IMG/VR virus record: IMGVR_UViG_3300049596_000773 | Span: 1-51,359 of that record | Origin: a virus | Direction: 5' to 3' (one strand) | Length of the DNA: 51,359 nt | Shown: positions 30,760 to 38,240 of the stretch, one piece after another | Layout: each line of letters starts with the position of its first letter | Position numbering within the stretch: position 1 is the first letter of the stretch | Position numbers and translations under genes: made by a program | The notes under the pieces: generated by a model | What the model was told of the DNA's origin: nothing | The model's database searches: none | What the model saw: the letters and a program-made list of their open reading frames with translations, nothing else

Positions 30760-31712
30760 CAACCACTGAACGAACCGAATACGACGCCCTGTGCCTGCTC
30801 TGGCACGCTACGGAACCAATGACGGCGGCGCAGACCGCTCGAATGGACGAGCTGCACGCGATGACATTAAAAGCACCGCCAGTTTATCCACTTTCGGCTG
30901 AGCCAATTCACATAATCAGCCTTGGCGCAGGCGTGCAAAGCAGCACGATGGCGCTGATGGCCGCGCGCGGCGAGATTACGCCAATGCCGTCTTGTGCGAT
31001 CTTTGCCGATACGCAGGCGGAGCCGCAGAGCGTTTATCGCTGGCTTGACTGGCTGGAAAAGCAACTGCCGTTTCCAGTGCATCGGGTGACGGCTGGAGAC
31101 TTGGCTGAAACCTCAACGCGGGTGAGGGAATCGTCCAGAACGGAAGGAGCAAAATACCTTTCCCACCTTGTTCCTGCCTTCACTCTTTCCGCCACTGGCG
31201 AGCGCGGCACTTGGTTTCGGCAATGCACGGATAAGCACAAATTGACCCCGTTACGCAAGGCGATTGACCGCGAACGCGGAACGTCCCAGGCAATAGTTTG
31301 GATTGGAATTTCAAGTGATGAGGCGAGCCGAATGAAGCCAAGCAGAATCGCCGGAATCAGCCACATTTTCCCGCTGATTGACGGGGCGAAAACTTTCAGC
31401 CGCCGTCAATGTCTGGCGTGGATGCAGGAACGCGGTTTTCCGACGCCGCCGCGTTCAAGCTGCTCATTTTGCCCCTACCATTCAGACAACGAATGGCGGA
31501 GGTTGCGCGACACCGAGCCGGAGGCGTTCGCGGCGGCAGTCGTCTATGAAATGCGGATGCAGGAGGCGGCGGAAAAGATAGACCGTCTTGACTCAGTTCC
31601 ATACCTGCATAATTCGCGGGTGCCTTTGTTGGACGTTGATTTCTCCACCGATGAAGACCACGGCCAGCAAGTCATGTTTCAAAACGAGTGCGAGGGAATG
31701 TGTGGAGTATGA
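30756..31712 (+). CDS. PAPS-reductase-like adenine-nucleotide hydrolase-fold protein
   Basis: The 318-aa protein has the PP-loop fold. SLGAGVQSSTMALMAA near 52-67 is the P-loop-like start, IFADTQAEPQSVYRWLDWLE near 83-102 is the second landmark, and SCSFCPYHSDNEWR near 238 supplies two cysteines. It resembles phage proteins annotated as phosphoadenosine phosphosulfate reductase or DndC-like. Possible jobs are sulfur transfer to nucleic acid, nucleotide activation or sulfur supply. ATG 30756 overlaps the previous stop; the longer frame from 30615 is read-through. Confidence 0.75.
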   Translation: MTTTERTEYDALCLLWHATEPMTAAQTARMDELHAMTLKAPPVYPLSAEPIHIISLGAGVQSSTMALMAARGEITPMPSCAIFADTQAEPQSVYRWLDWLEKQLPFPVHRVTAGDLAETSTRVRESSRTEGAKYLSHLVPAFTLSATGERGTWFRQCTDKHKLTPLRKAIDRERGTSQAIVWIGISSDEASRMKPSRIAGISHIFPLIDGAKTFSRRQCLAWMQERGFPTPPRSSCSFCPYHSDNEWRRLRDTEPEAFAAAVVYEMRMQEAAEKIDRLDSVPYLHNSRVPLLDVDFSTDEDHGQQVMFQNECEGMCGV

Positions 31713-32047
31713 AGCCGCCCGTCCCGCTTACGCCAGACGAGATGACGGAGCTTGGCTCTTTGCTGATGCCGCAAAGCGCCTGCAACCACGCATGGGAGAC
31801 GATGGAGCAATGCTTTGAGTGCGGGGCGATCCGGCCCGCGCAGGATGAACCAACGCCAATACTGGACGACGAAATGAAAGGATGCCCGATGAAAACCAAA
31901 GACGCCAAGGAAGAACTCGAAACGCTCCGCCGCATGATCCGCGAACTCGCGGGCTGTGAATGGCAGGGAAAGGACGTGACCACAAAGCGCCTGATATTTG
32001 AGGCGCGCAAAGCAGCCGGGTGGAAGCGAACCGACTGGACGAAATGA
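31709..32047 (+). CDS. Small hypothetical protein with Cys pair
   Basis: The 112-aa product has ACNHAWETMEQCFECGAIRP near 24-43, a C-x-x-H and C-x-x-C cluster like a zinc knuckle, and a helical C-terminal half (ELETLRRMIRELAGCEWQG). It starts in an ATGA overlap with the PAPS-reductase-like gene. The function is unknown. Confidence 0.5.
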   Translation: MKPPVPLTPDEMTELGSLLMPQSACNHAWETMEQCFECGAIRPAQDEPTPILDDEMKGCPMKTKDAKEELETLRRMIRELAGCEWQGKDVTTKRLIFEARKAAGWKRTDWTK

Positions 32048-32124
32048 CTCGCTACACGACGACCAGCGGCGAGCGCCGGCCAAACGCGAGCGGGAAACGG
32101 GCGATTGTTTGGAGGTTGCGGTGA
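32044..32124 (+). pseudogene. Remnant copy of the winged-helix gene's 3' end
   Basis: A 26-codon frame starts at ATG 32044 (overlapping the previous stop) and reads GERRPNASGKRAIVWRLR. It holds only the C-terminal wing of the protein at 30454. It is best explained as what is left after a duplication followed by deletion, or as the target of homologous recombination between the two 48-bp copies, which would delete the 1.3 kb between them. Confidence 0.6.
32068..32115 (+). repeat. 48-bp direct repeat, copy 2
   Basis: The 48 bases are identical to 30700-30747 and lie in the remnant frame at 32044. Confidence 0.9.
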
Positions 32125-32198
32125 ATCGTTCTGCCGACGCCGGGAAAACGATCAGAGGCGAAGAAAACCGCTTGCAATCGGCGCGGGGGTGATGCGCC

Positions 32199-32240
32199 GT
32201 TAAACTCTTTGTAAAACAACGCTTTACAGTTAACTTAACG
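32199..32240 (+). promoter_or_regulatory. Control region before the replication genes
   Basis: A perfect inverted repeat TGTAAA-ACAACGC-TTTACA (32210-32228) is nested inside a wider one, CGTTAA (32199-32204) and TTAACG (32235-32240), with a GTTAAC palindrome beside it. The region is A/T-rich against its surroundings and ends 19 bases before the initiator start. It could be a promoter with operators or part of an origin. Confidence 0.5.
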
Positions 32241-32258
32241 TAGTTTATGATTCCTTCC

Positions 32259-33056
32259 ATGTATGCCAAACTGTTTTCCCGAATTGCTCAAAGCTCTCTG
32301 ATGGAAGAGGACGTTGAGGTTCGCTACTGCTTTATGATGCTGCTCGCCATTGCCGACTCGACCGGCGACGTGATCGGCACCGACATCGCGCTTGCCCGCA
32401 CTGTCAACCTTCCGCTGGATACGTTTCGCCGTTGCATCGCAGAATTGATGGAACCAGACCCCGACTCAAACTCACAGGTTTTTGAGGGCCGAAGGATCGT
32501 TTCGAGCGAAAACGGGCGCGGCTATCGCGTGGTTAACTACATCACCTATCGGCAGATTAAGACGAATGACGAGAAGCGCGCATACATGCGTGAGTATATG
32601 CAGCGGCGTCGTAAAGGGCTGAAAGCTAACGATGTAACCCCATGTAAAACTCTGTTAAGCGATGTAACACATTCAGAAGCAGAGGGAGAATCAGAAGAAG
32701 AAGCAGATACAACCCTACCACCTTCCCCGCCGCAAGCGGCGAAGAGGACAAGGAAAGTGGTGCTTCGCTTGGAATGTCCGGCCTTTCGAGAATTTTGGAC
32801 AGCCTACCCGAAGAAAATCGCAATTGCTAACGCGGAGGCCGCTTGGATGAAAAACGGATGCGCTCAATTCCTCCCAAAGATTTTGACAACTGTTCGGGCG
32901 TTCAAAACATCCGATCAATGGACGAAAGACGGCGGGCAATTTATTCCAAACCCGGCAACGTGGCTGAACCAAAGACGATGGGAGGACGAGCTTTCGCCTG
33001 TAAACTCTCGCTTTATGACTGCCGACACCGTGGCCGACCCCGACGAGAAATTCTGA
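32259..33056 (+). CDS. Replication-initiator-like winged-helix protein
   Basis: The 265-aa protein has an N-terminal winged-helix domain (KLFSRIAQSSLMEEDVEVRY through ARTVNLPLDTFRRCIAELM), then a basic linker (YMREYMQRRRKGLKAN), an acidic stretch, and a C-terminal domain with FWTAYPKKIAIANAEAAWMK and FIPNPATWLNQRRWEDEL. The latter is a pattern of phage replisome organisers that load a helicase loader. It lies directly before the DnaC-like gene. MYAKLF at 32259 matches the start of its paralogue (MFAKVF at 42487), so ATG 32247 is less likely. Confidence 0.7.
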   Translation: MYAKLFSRIAQSSLMEEDVEVRYCFMMLLAIADSTGDVIGTDIALARTVNLPLDTFRRCIAELMEPDPDSNSQVFEGRRIVSSENGRGYRVVNYITYRQIKTNDEKRAYMREYMQRRRKGLKANDVTPCKTLLSDVTHSEAEGESEEEADTTLPPSPPQAAKRTRKVVLRLECPAFREFWTAYPKKIAIANAEAAWMKNGCAQFLPKILTTVRAFKTSDQWTKDGGQFIPNPATWLNQRRWEDELSPVNSRFMTADTVADPDEKF

Positions 33057-33057
33057 C

Positions 33058-34002
33058 ATGGAACACGACTCCACTGAAACCAGCCGCGCCCGCCTCGAAG
33101 CCGAAGTCGAAGCGTTCAAGACCCGACAAGCCGAAGCTGACGCTCTGCTAGCAGAGCGCGCAACCTCACGCGACAGCCGACGCAGAGACAGCCTTATCGG
33201 ACTCGACAACGTGGTGGAAATCGGTTCTTTGATGCCGGAAATTGTTGGCGTTTTCGAGCGGACAGCGAAAAGGGCTGCGGAGTTTCGGGACTCTTTGCGT
33301 CCCATGTTTTCCGATCTTCGACCGAAACCTTGCCGACATCATCCGCTAGTCATGCGGGAACCGGCATGGGACGAGACGATTGCCCGCTCACGCGACAGCG
33401 GAACATTTACGCCAGCCTTTGCGCCGTGCTGTGAGTGTCGGGACGAAAAGACCAGCGAAGCGCGCCGAGCGTTTTGGCGTAGGCGCGGAGTGGAGGAACG
33501 GAACATTGACGCTAGCCTAGACAACTTTTTTCCGCTCGGTGATGCCAAAAAGACCGCTGTTCTCGAAAAGGTCTGCGCGTGGCAGGCCAAAGGAACGGGC
33601 TTTCTGCTGCTCTACGGTTCTCCGGGGACCGGAAAGGGACATCTCGCAACCGGATGCCTTAAAGCACACGGTGCCGGACTTTTTGTGAAGCAAGCGGACA
33701 TGCTGCGCGACCTGCGCGACAGCTACGCAACCAATTCGACCACGGCATGCGTGTCGGCATGGCAGGATGCCGGGCTGCTGGTAGTGGACGAGTTCGGACT
33801 CAGCGGCGGAGGGAAGGACGAGGAGCCGATGCTTTACCAAGTTCTCGCGCACCGATACGACCACCGCCGGCCAACCGTCATTACAGCAAACCTGAATCTG
33901 GACGAGCTAAAGGCGCGGCTTGGCGAACGGCTGGTTGACCGCATCCGCGAGGACTGCACACACGCCCCGATGACGTGGGAAAGCTACAGGAGGTCCGCAT
34001 GA
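33058..34002 (+). CDS. DnaC-like helicase-loader ATPase
   Basis: The 314-aa AAA+ protein has Walker A GSPGTGKG at 187-194 and Walker B LLVVDEFG around 240-247, followed by TVITANLNLDELKARLGERL and DRI, the sensor and arginine-finger region of DnaC/IstB-type loaders. The N-terminal third holds a coiled coil and a cysteine pair (APCCECRDEK). It probably loads the host DnaB helicase at the phage origin together with the initiator at 32259. The phage has no polymerase or helicase of its own, so it depends on host replication enzymes. Confidence 0.85.
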   Translation: MEHDSTETSRARLEAEVEAFKTRQAEADALLAERATSRDSRRRDSLIGLDNVVEIGSLMPEIVGVFERTAKRAAEFRDSLRPMFSDLRPKPCRHHPLVMREPAWDETIARSRDSGTFTPAFAPCCECRDEKTSEARRAFWRRRGVEERNIDASLDNFFPLGDAKKTAVLEKVCAWQAKGTGFLLLYGSPGTGKGHLATGCLKAHGAGLFVKQADMLRDLRDSYATNSTTACVSAWQDAGLLVVDEFGLSGGGKDEEPMLYQVLAHRYDHRRPTVITANLNLDELKARLGERLVDRIREDCTHAPMTWESYRRSA

Positions 34003-34082
34003 CCGACCCAGCGGAAGCCGAGCGCATCGCGGCGGCGGCTAGGGAGGCGGCGGCGCGGTTTCGGGAGGGCATGGGGCGGTGA
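33999..34082 (+). CDS. Very short helical peptide (doubtful)
   Basis: This 27-codon frame starts in an ATGA overlap with the loader gene and overlaps the next GTG start. It is an Ala/Arg/Glu helix (ERIAAAAREAAARFREGM). It may serve only for translational coupling. Confidence 0.35.
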   Translation: MTDPAEAERIAAAAREAAARFREGMGR

Positions 34083-34288
34083 CCACCCTCGCCGACATCC
34101 TCGCGCGCCTTAACGCCGCCGTGCGCGCTGGCGAGGAAGCGGGCGATGCGATCTCCGACCACTCCGACGATCCGTTCGCTCGGATACTCCTGCAACAGAC
34201 GCGGCTTGCGACCGCCCGGCACCGGGAATCTAGGGACATGCTCAGGGCGGCGATCAGGGCGACGAAAAAAAGTGCGACGCATGAGTGA
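34079..34288 (+). CDS. Small hypothetical protein
   Basis: This 69-aa helical protein from GTG 34079 reads LADILARLNAAVRAGEEAGD, then DDPFARILLQQTRLATAR. It lies in the replication gene string and overlaps the next gene by eight bases. The function is unknown. Confidence 0.45.
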   Translation: MTTLADILARLNAAVRAGEEAGDAISDHSDDPFARILLQQTRLATARHRESRDMLRAAIRATKKSATHE

Positions 34289-34481
34289 AACCCTGACACG
34301 ACAAGCTCTTTCCCATCGCGCCAAGCGCGCCGCTGGTCTGTGCCGCTGCGGAGCACCGTCAGAAACCTCGCGCTGTCCGTCCTGCTCCGAGCGAGAGCGC
34401 ACACAGGGAAGCCGTTATGCCAAGCGGAGCCGGGTGCGAGGCCGTCCCACGCAAAAAGATTTGACGAAAGGCCAGCTTTAG
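34281..34481 (+). CDS. Small zinc-ribbon-like protein
   Basis: The 66-aa protein has CRCGAPSETSRCPSCSER near the middle, with spacing C-x-C and C-x-x-C as in small zinc ribbons, within an otherwise very basic chain. It could bind nucleic acid. Confidence 0.5.
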   Translation: MSETLTRQALSHRAKRAAGLCRCGAPSETSRCPSCSERERTQGSRYAKRSRVRGRPTQKDLTKGQL

Positions 34482-34528
34482 CATAAATACATCGTGCCGA
34501 GTGAGCCCCGGCACAGAGAAAGCATTAC

Positions 34529-34624
34529 ATGAAATCAAACCCAAAAACAGACGCCTCAAGTCTATTCGCCGCCGTAGTAATGCACGGGCTCACGGCGGAT
34601 AGTCTTGAGGTTTTTGCTGTATGA
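34529..34624 (+). CDS. Tiny frame overlapping a terminator-like hairpin (doubtful)
   Basis: A 31-codon frame (SSLFAAVVMHGLTADSLEVF) ends in an ATGA overlap with the HNH gene start. Most of it lies in the long hairpin at 34554-34610, so the apparent coding may be a by-product of that structure, or the frame may couple HNH translation to it. Confidence 0.3.
   Translation: MKSNPKTDASSLFAAVVMHGLTADSLEVFAV
34554..34615 (+). terminator. Long hairpin with T-run before the HNH gene
   Basis: CCTCAAG-T-CTAT-T-CGCCG (34554-34571) pairs with CGGCG-GATAG-T-CTTGAGG (34593-34610) over about 17 pairs with two mismatches and a small bulge, and TTTTT follows. It may end transcription of the replication string, leaving the HNH gene poorly transcribed, or act as a target structure for it. 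Confidence 0.55.
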
Positions 34625-35385
34625 GAACCAAAGAACAGTTGCGAGCCAGTCAGGCCGCGTATTGCGCCAGACATCCAGACAGAGTGCGCGCCACAAGGGC
34701 GGCATACGCGGCCCGCAACAGAGACAAAATACGCGCTAAAAAATCCGCTCGCAGACTTGAAAATTTAGAAAAGGCCCGCGCCGATGATTTGAGGCATCGC
34801 TCCAAAAATCCAGAAAAAACGCGCGCCAGCCAATCCAAATGGAGGAATGCAAATAAAGAAAAGGTGCGAGCAAGGAGGGCTAAATACAACGCCAAAAATG
34901 CGCACAAAGCCCGTGCTTATAGTAAGGCTTATCACTGGGCAAACAGAGAAAAAGCTTTAGCCTATAACAAGGCTTACCGGGCCGCAAATGTAGATAAAGA
35001 GCGAATCAGGAAAGCTGCATATCGCATCGCAAATATAAAGCATGTTCGCGCTAGGTGGGCGGCCTACTACGCCACAAATCCAGAGGCTCAGATAAAAGCC
35101 CGCCATTTGCGACGAGCTAGGGTGATGAACGCCATCACAGGAAACCTTAAAACCATTGCAGCGTGGGAAAAATCTTGGAAATCAAAAAAGTTTGCCGTCT
35201 GCTATTGGTGTTCGGTCCGTGTTTTAAGCAGAAAATGCCATGTTGACCACATTCATCCCATCTCCAAAAACGGCGCGCACAGCATAGAAAACCTCTGCAT
35301 ATCGTGCGCCCTGTGCAATTTAAGAAAAAGCGCAAGCACAATAGACATCTGGAACAACCAGATCAAGCAGCCCGTATTACTATAA
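34621..35385 (+). CDS. HNH endonuclease with N-terminal tandem repeats
   Basis: The 254-aa protein starts with about ten copies of a 13-14-residue basic repeat of the type YxARNxDKxRAxx (residues 10-160), each a likely DNA-contacting helix. The C-terminal domain is HNH: VCYWCSVRV, then CHVDHIHPISKNGAHSIENL and CALCNLRKS. It is probably a free-standing homing-type nuclease that contacts a long target through the repeats. Codons are far more A-rich (AAA for Lys) than in the genes on either side, a sign of separate origin. Confidence 0.8.
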   Translation: MRTKEQLRASQAAYCARHPDRVRATRAAYAARNRDKIRAKKSARRLENLEKARADDLRHRSKNPEKTRASQSKWRNANKEKVRARRAKYNAKNAHKARAYSKAYHWANREKALAYNKAYRAANVDKERIRKAAYRIANIKHVRARWAAYYATNPEAQIKARHLRRARVMNAITGNLKTIAAWEKSWKSKKFAVCYWCSVRVLSRKCHVDHIHPISKNGAHSIENLCISCALCNLRKSASTIDIWNNQIKQPVLL

Positions 35386-35414
35386 CAACCCAGCCAACCC
35401 GGAAAAAGACTAAA

Positions 35415-36296
35415 ATGAACATGACACCAGACCAAATCGAACAATGGAAGGACGCCTGCAACGCCCTTCGAGACGGCGAGCGAATCCAAGTGCAACTCCT
35501 GAGCGGCGAATGGTCCGATACGGCGATCTTCGATCCGCGCCTGCCACACCGCCGCAAGCCCAAGCCTGCCCCGTGGTCCCTTGCCGACCACATGCGCCGC
35601 TTTTTCCCGACATGGGACGAGGCGACGATGCCGTTGCACCGCACGGACTGGACTGAGGACATGCTGCCGGATGGGTGGAGGCCGTTGCTGAAAGGGGAAG
35701 CCTACAAAAATGGAGATGAATTTAAGCTCGGGTCAGAATGGAGAGTAGAAACCAACGTAAGCTCTTATCAGACGACCGATTACTGCCACTACCACACCCG
35801 CACCAGACGCCCGCTACCCAAGGCCGCCCCGTGGACGCTTCCGCCACCGCCCGCCGGCCAGCAATGGCATCGCACGGATTGGACGGAGGACATGCTGCCA
35901 GAGGGGTGGAGGCCGCTTCTGTATGACGAAATACCGCAATTCGGAGATCAGGTGTGGGAGTTCGGGAAAGGGCCGTGGGGAAAATATGTGACCGCCGAAC
36001 CGCGTCACTCCGCACACAACCACACGCGCACGATGCGCCCGGTCCCATCGCCGCCGCGCATGGTGCCGTTGACGCGCGCAGACGTGCCGTTCGGCAGCGT
36101 GTTCCGCGCGCTGTCCGGCAGCGATTTCCTGCCGGTGCAGACCTCAGATCACGGCATTACACTGGCGTTGCATGGCGAATCCGGCTTCCGAGGGTGGACG
36201 CAACTGCAAAGCATGGGCTGGCTCATCCACCGTCCAGGCGACAACGACGCAGACGGCAAGCCGGTTTGGCGCAAATGCGAAAAGGAGGCGAAGTGA
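35415..36296 (+). CDS. Protein with duplicated WTEDMLPxGWRPL domain
   Basis: The 293-aa product contains two copies of a 60-70-residue unit, HRTDWTEDMLPDGWRPLLKG (near 76) and HRTDWTEDMLPEGWRPLLYD (near 153). Each continues to a HTRTRRPLP or HTRTMRPVP end. A third, different domain follows (residues 220-293, FGSVFRALSGSDFLPVQ). It looks like a small beta-domain protein grown by duplication. I know similar repeats from phage accessory genes but no function. ATG 35415 is chosen; the upstream in-frame opening overlaps the HNH gene. Confidence 0.6.
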   Translation: MNMTPDQIEQWKDACNALRDGERIQVQLLSGEWSDTAIFDPRLPHRRKPKPAPWSLADHMRRFFPTWDEATMPLHRTDWTEDMLPDGWRPLLKGEAYKNGDEFKLGSEWRVETNVSSYQTTDYCHYHTRTRRPLPKAAPWTLPPPPAGQQWHRTDWTEDMLPEGWRPLLYDEIPQFGDQVWEFGKGPWGKYVTAEPRHSAHNHTRTMRPVPSPPRMVPLTRADVPFGSVFRALSGSDFLPVQTSDHGITLALHGESGFRGWTQLQSMGWLIHRPGDNDADGKPVWRKCEKEAK

Positions 36297-36538
36297 ACCC
36301 GGCAATCTCCCGATGCTGCACATGCGGAGCTGAATGGCTGACCGGAGAGGACGGCTCGCACTCGTGCGCCGTGCATCTCAACCGCAAGCTCGCCAAGTGC
36401 CGGTCGGGGCTTGAAGACGCCAAAGAGATCGTGGAGCACGCCCAAAGCTACGCGCTCACGCGAGAATCATACCCCGACGCCGAATTTTACCGGGAAGCCG
36501 GAGAGCGCATCCGCGAAACCCTCGACGCCATCAAATGA
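36293..36538 (+). CDS. Small zinc-binding-like protein
   Basis: The 81-aa protein starts at GTG 36293 after AAAGGAGG and has CCTCGAEWLTGEDGSHSCAVH near 8-28, a C-x-x-C plus C-x-x-H cluster. The rest is helical (KEIVEHAQSYALTRESYPDA). The function is unknown. Confidence 0.5.
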   Translation: MNPAISRCCTCGAEWLTGEDGSHSCAVHLNRKLAKCRSGLEDAKEIVEHAQSYALTRESYPDAEFYREAGERIRETLDAIK

Positions 36539-36744
36539 CCGCCGCCGACCGCCTCGCCACCATCCGCGCCCGTTGCGTGCTTTTTTCGCGGCAGGATTAC
36601 CGCCCTGACACGTCACTTCCCGCTAGCCTACCCTCGACCACGGTCGCAATGGCGCTGACCTGCATCGCCGCAATCGACACCTGCCAGCCAATCACAAAGG
36701 AAAATCTGCCGCTCGTGCAGTCCATCCTCGACGCCTGGACATGA
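36535..36744 (+). CDS. Small hypothetical protein
   Basis: This 69-aa protein overlaps its neighbours by ATGA on both sides. It contains MALTCIAAIDTCQPITKENL near the C-terminus. No family is recognised. Confidence 0.45.
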   Translation: MTAADRLATIRARCVLFSRQDYRPDTSLPASLPSTTVAMALTCIAAIDTCQPITKENLPLVQSILDAWT

Positions 36745-37013
36745 CCCGCTCCCACCCGGTTTTCGTCACGCCCTTGTTCGCCGAGCTGAAAGCGGCGGTC
36801 GCTGGCGTTGCGGATATGCCCCTAGAATCGCCAGAAATGCCCGCTGGCGCGGTTTTGGTTGCGAAACGTGCCGACATGCCAGACCCACCCTCGGCGCTGG
36901 AATTGGCTGAACGGGCAAAAAACCGCTGCCAGAGAGGAAACTTACTCTGGCAGCGGCATAATTTTCCGGGCATCTTTGCGCCCTGCACCCAATGCGGGCA
37001 AGTGCGCGGTTAG
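36741..37013 (+). CDS. Small hypothetical protein, last gene of the rightward early string
   Basis: The 90-aa product ends with a Cys pair (FAPCTQCGQVRG). Its 3' part contains the perfect hairpin at 36923-36956 that serves the convergent operon, so the C-terminal residues may be shaped by that element. The stop overlaps the stop of the leftward gene at 37010 by four bases. Confidence 0.5.
   Translation: MTRSHPVFVTPLFAELKAAVAGVADMPLESPEMPAGAVLVAKRADMPDPPSALELAERAKNRCQRGNLLWQRHNFPGIFAPCTQCGQVRG
36917..36956 (-). terminator. Terminator of the leftward operon inside a rightward gene
   Basis: CCGCTGCCAGAG (36923-36934) and CTCTGGCAGCGG (36945-36956) form a perfect 12-bp stem with a 10-base loop. 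On the minus strand six T residues follow, the form of a rho-independent terminator for leftward transcription. It lies within the coding part of the convergent gene at 36741. Confidence 0.8.
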
Positions 37014-37216
37014 GCTTTGGTTTCGGTTTCCCCCTCGGCGCGCACCCTCGGTGTCCAGTCGCGCCGTTTGCAAGCGCCGCGCCCGGCGCGCCCGGCTTTC
37101 GAGCGTGCCTTTCGGGCTTTCACGGTCATCGCGTAAGGGCTTTTAGGGTCGCCCGGCTGCTTGCGCGGACGGCCACGGCCTCGGGTCGGTTTTGGTTTTG
37201 GTTCGGTGGTGGTCAT
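37010..37216 (-). CDS. Small AT-hook-like basic protein
   Basis: The 68-aa protein is extremely basic and contains the AT-hook core GRGRPRK near 13-19, then KARKARSKAGRAGRGACKRR. It is likely to bind the minor groove of DNA. It is the last gene of the leftward block. Its N-terminus (MTTTEPKPKPT) is coded by an AACCAAAA-rich stretch, as in several neighbours. Confidence 0.6.
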   Translation of the reverse strand: MTTTEPKPKPTRGRGRPRKQPGDPKSPYAMTVKARKARSKAGRAGRGACKRRDWTPRVRAEGETETKA

Positions 37217-37220
37217 GGGA

Positions 37221-37673
37221 TTAGGCGGCGAGGGCTGCATTTCTGATCTTGCGAACGGCCAGCATGGCGCTGCCGTCGTCATACGAGCCGACAATGGCGA
37301 TCTCCAGCTCCGGGTTTTCAACGTCCAGCTCGAATGGACCGGCGCGCAGCCAGTCGCGCACGCCGCCCCAGGATTGCGTTTGGATGTGGGCAACGGCTGG
37401 CGCGCCAATCTCCCGACGGCACGTCGTGGCGGTCAGCGTGCCTTTGAATTGCGCGCAAAGCCAGTAGTCGTCTCCGTGCTGATAAACCGGGACCTTCTGC
37501 GGCGCGCAGGTCACATAGTCCGTGTCGGCGGCGTTGTTGCCGTATTGTGTGAATACGTGCTCGGCCTTCAAGGTGAGCGTCCCGACAAGCCGCGAGTGCC
37601 TGCCGTGGGCGTTTGGTTTCCATGCGTATTTTTCCGCAAGTGCGGGCGTGGTTTTGGTTTCGGTAGTGTTCAT
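37221..37673 (-). CDS. Hypothetical protein of the leftward block
   Basis: The 150-aa protein appears to be beta-rich (RLVGTLTLKAEHVFTQYGNN, then DDYWLCAQFKGTLTATTCRR). It ends in an aspartate-rich region (FELDVENPELEIAIVGSYDD). No family was recognised. The start is preceded by a run of AAACC repeats and not by a purine ribosome site. Confidence 0.55.
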   Translation of the reverse strand: MNTTETKTTPALAEKYAWKPNAHGRHSRLVGTLTLKAEHVFTQYGNNAADTDYVTCAPQKVPVYQHGDDYWLCAQFKGTLTATTCRREIGAPAVAHIQTQSWGGVRDWLRAGPFELDVENPELEIAIVGSYDDGSAMLAVRKIRNAALAA

Positions 37674-37760
37674 CGGTTTTGGTTTTGGTTTTGGTTTGCG
37701 GTGCGGCGGAATTGCCGTCCCCGTCGCTCCCCGACACTTGCCGGGAAGCGCGTGGGGGCG

Positions 37761-37898
37761 TCACTTGCGCGTTGCTCTCAGTGTTTTCCAGTCGCACCCT
37801 CGGAGGTCGTGTGCGGCGGCGTAGTCAATCGCATCCTCGGCGGAATCGGCACGCACCACGCACCGAAACCAGCCATCCGTTACAGTCCAGAGGCTCAT
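37761..37898 (-). CDS. Small hypothetical protein
   Basis: This 45-aa protein (MSLWTVTDGWFRCVVRADSA, then EDAIDYAAAHDLRGCDWKTL) looks like a complete strand-helix module. Its ATG overlaps the stop of the upstream gene (ATGA), which supports expression. Confidence 0.5.
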   Translation of the reverse strand: MSLWTVTDGWFRCVVRADSAEDAIDYAAAHDLRGCDWKTLRATRK

Positions 37899-38239
37899 TT
37901 CGCTCCTCCCCTCGCCAGTTGTAGCGCCGCGCGGGCTTCTTCGACCCGCATCTCCACAGACCGGCGCAACGGCTCGCGCAACTGCGCGCTTTCCTTTGCC
38001 CAATCTTCCCACAGAGAAACCACGCTTTCCAGCGCAGCCAGGAGCGCGGGAGCGGCGGCGATGAGCCGGGCGTCGGCGATGCTGCGCGCCGAGTTTATCG
38101 GATGGCAGACTATCGGCTCGCCTCCGCGCCACACAGTATCCACGTTGGCCAGCCAAGGGCCGGGCGTATGCGTTGCAGCCTGCACGGGCTGCGCGTCCGG
38201 CTTTGGTGCCGGGGTCGGTTGGGTTGTGGTCGTGGTCAT
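37895..38239 (-). CDS. Conserved phage protein of the HTPGPW / ARLIAAAP family
   Basis: The 114-aa product has HTPGPWLANVDTVWRGG, then ARSIADARLIAAAPALLAAL, the signature of a small protein found in very many phages and prophages. Its function is not known. The helix after the signature (WEDWAKESAQLREPLRRSVE) is typical. The N-terminus is Thr/Pro-rich linker. Confidence 0.75.
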   Translation of the reverse strand: MTTTTTQPTPAPKPDAQPVQAATHTPGPWLANVDTVWRGGEPIVCHPINSARSIADARLIAAAPALLAALESVVSLWEDWAKESAQLREPLRRSVEMRVEEARAALQLARGGAK

Positions 38240-38240
38240 G

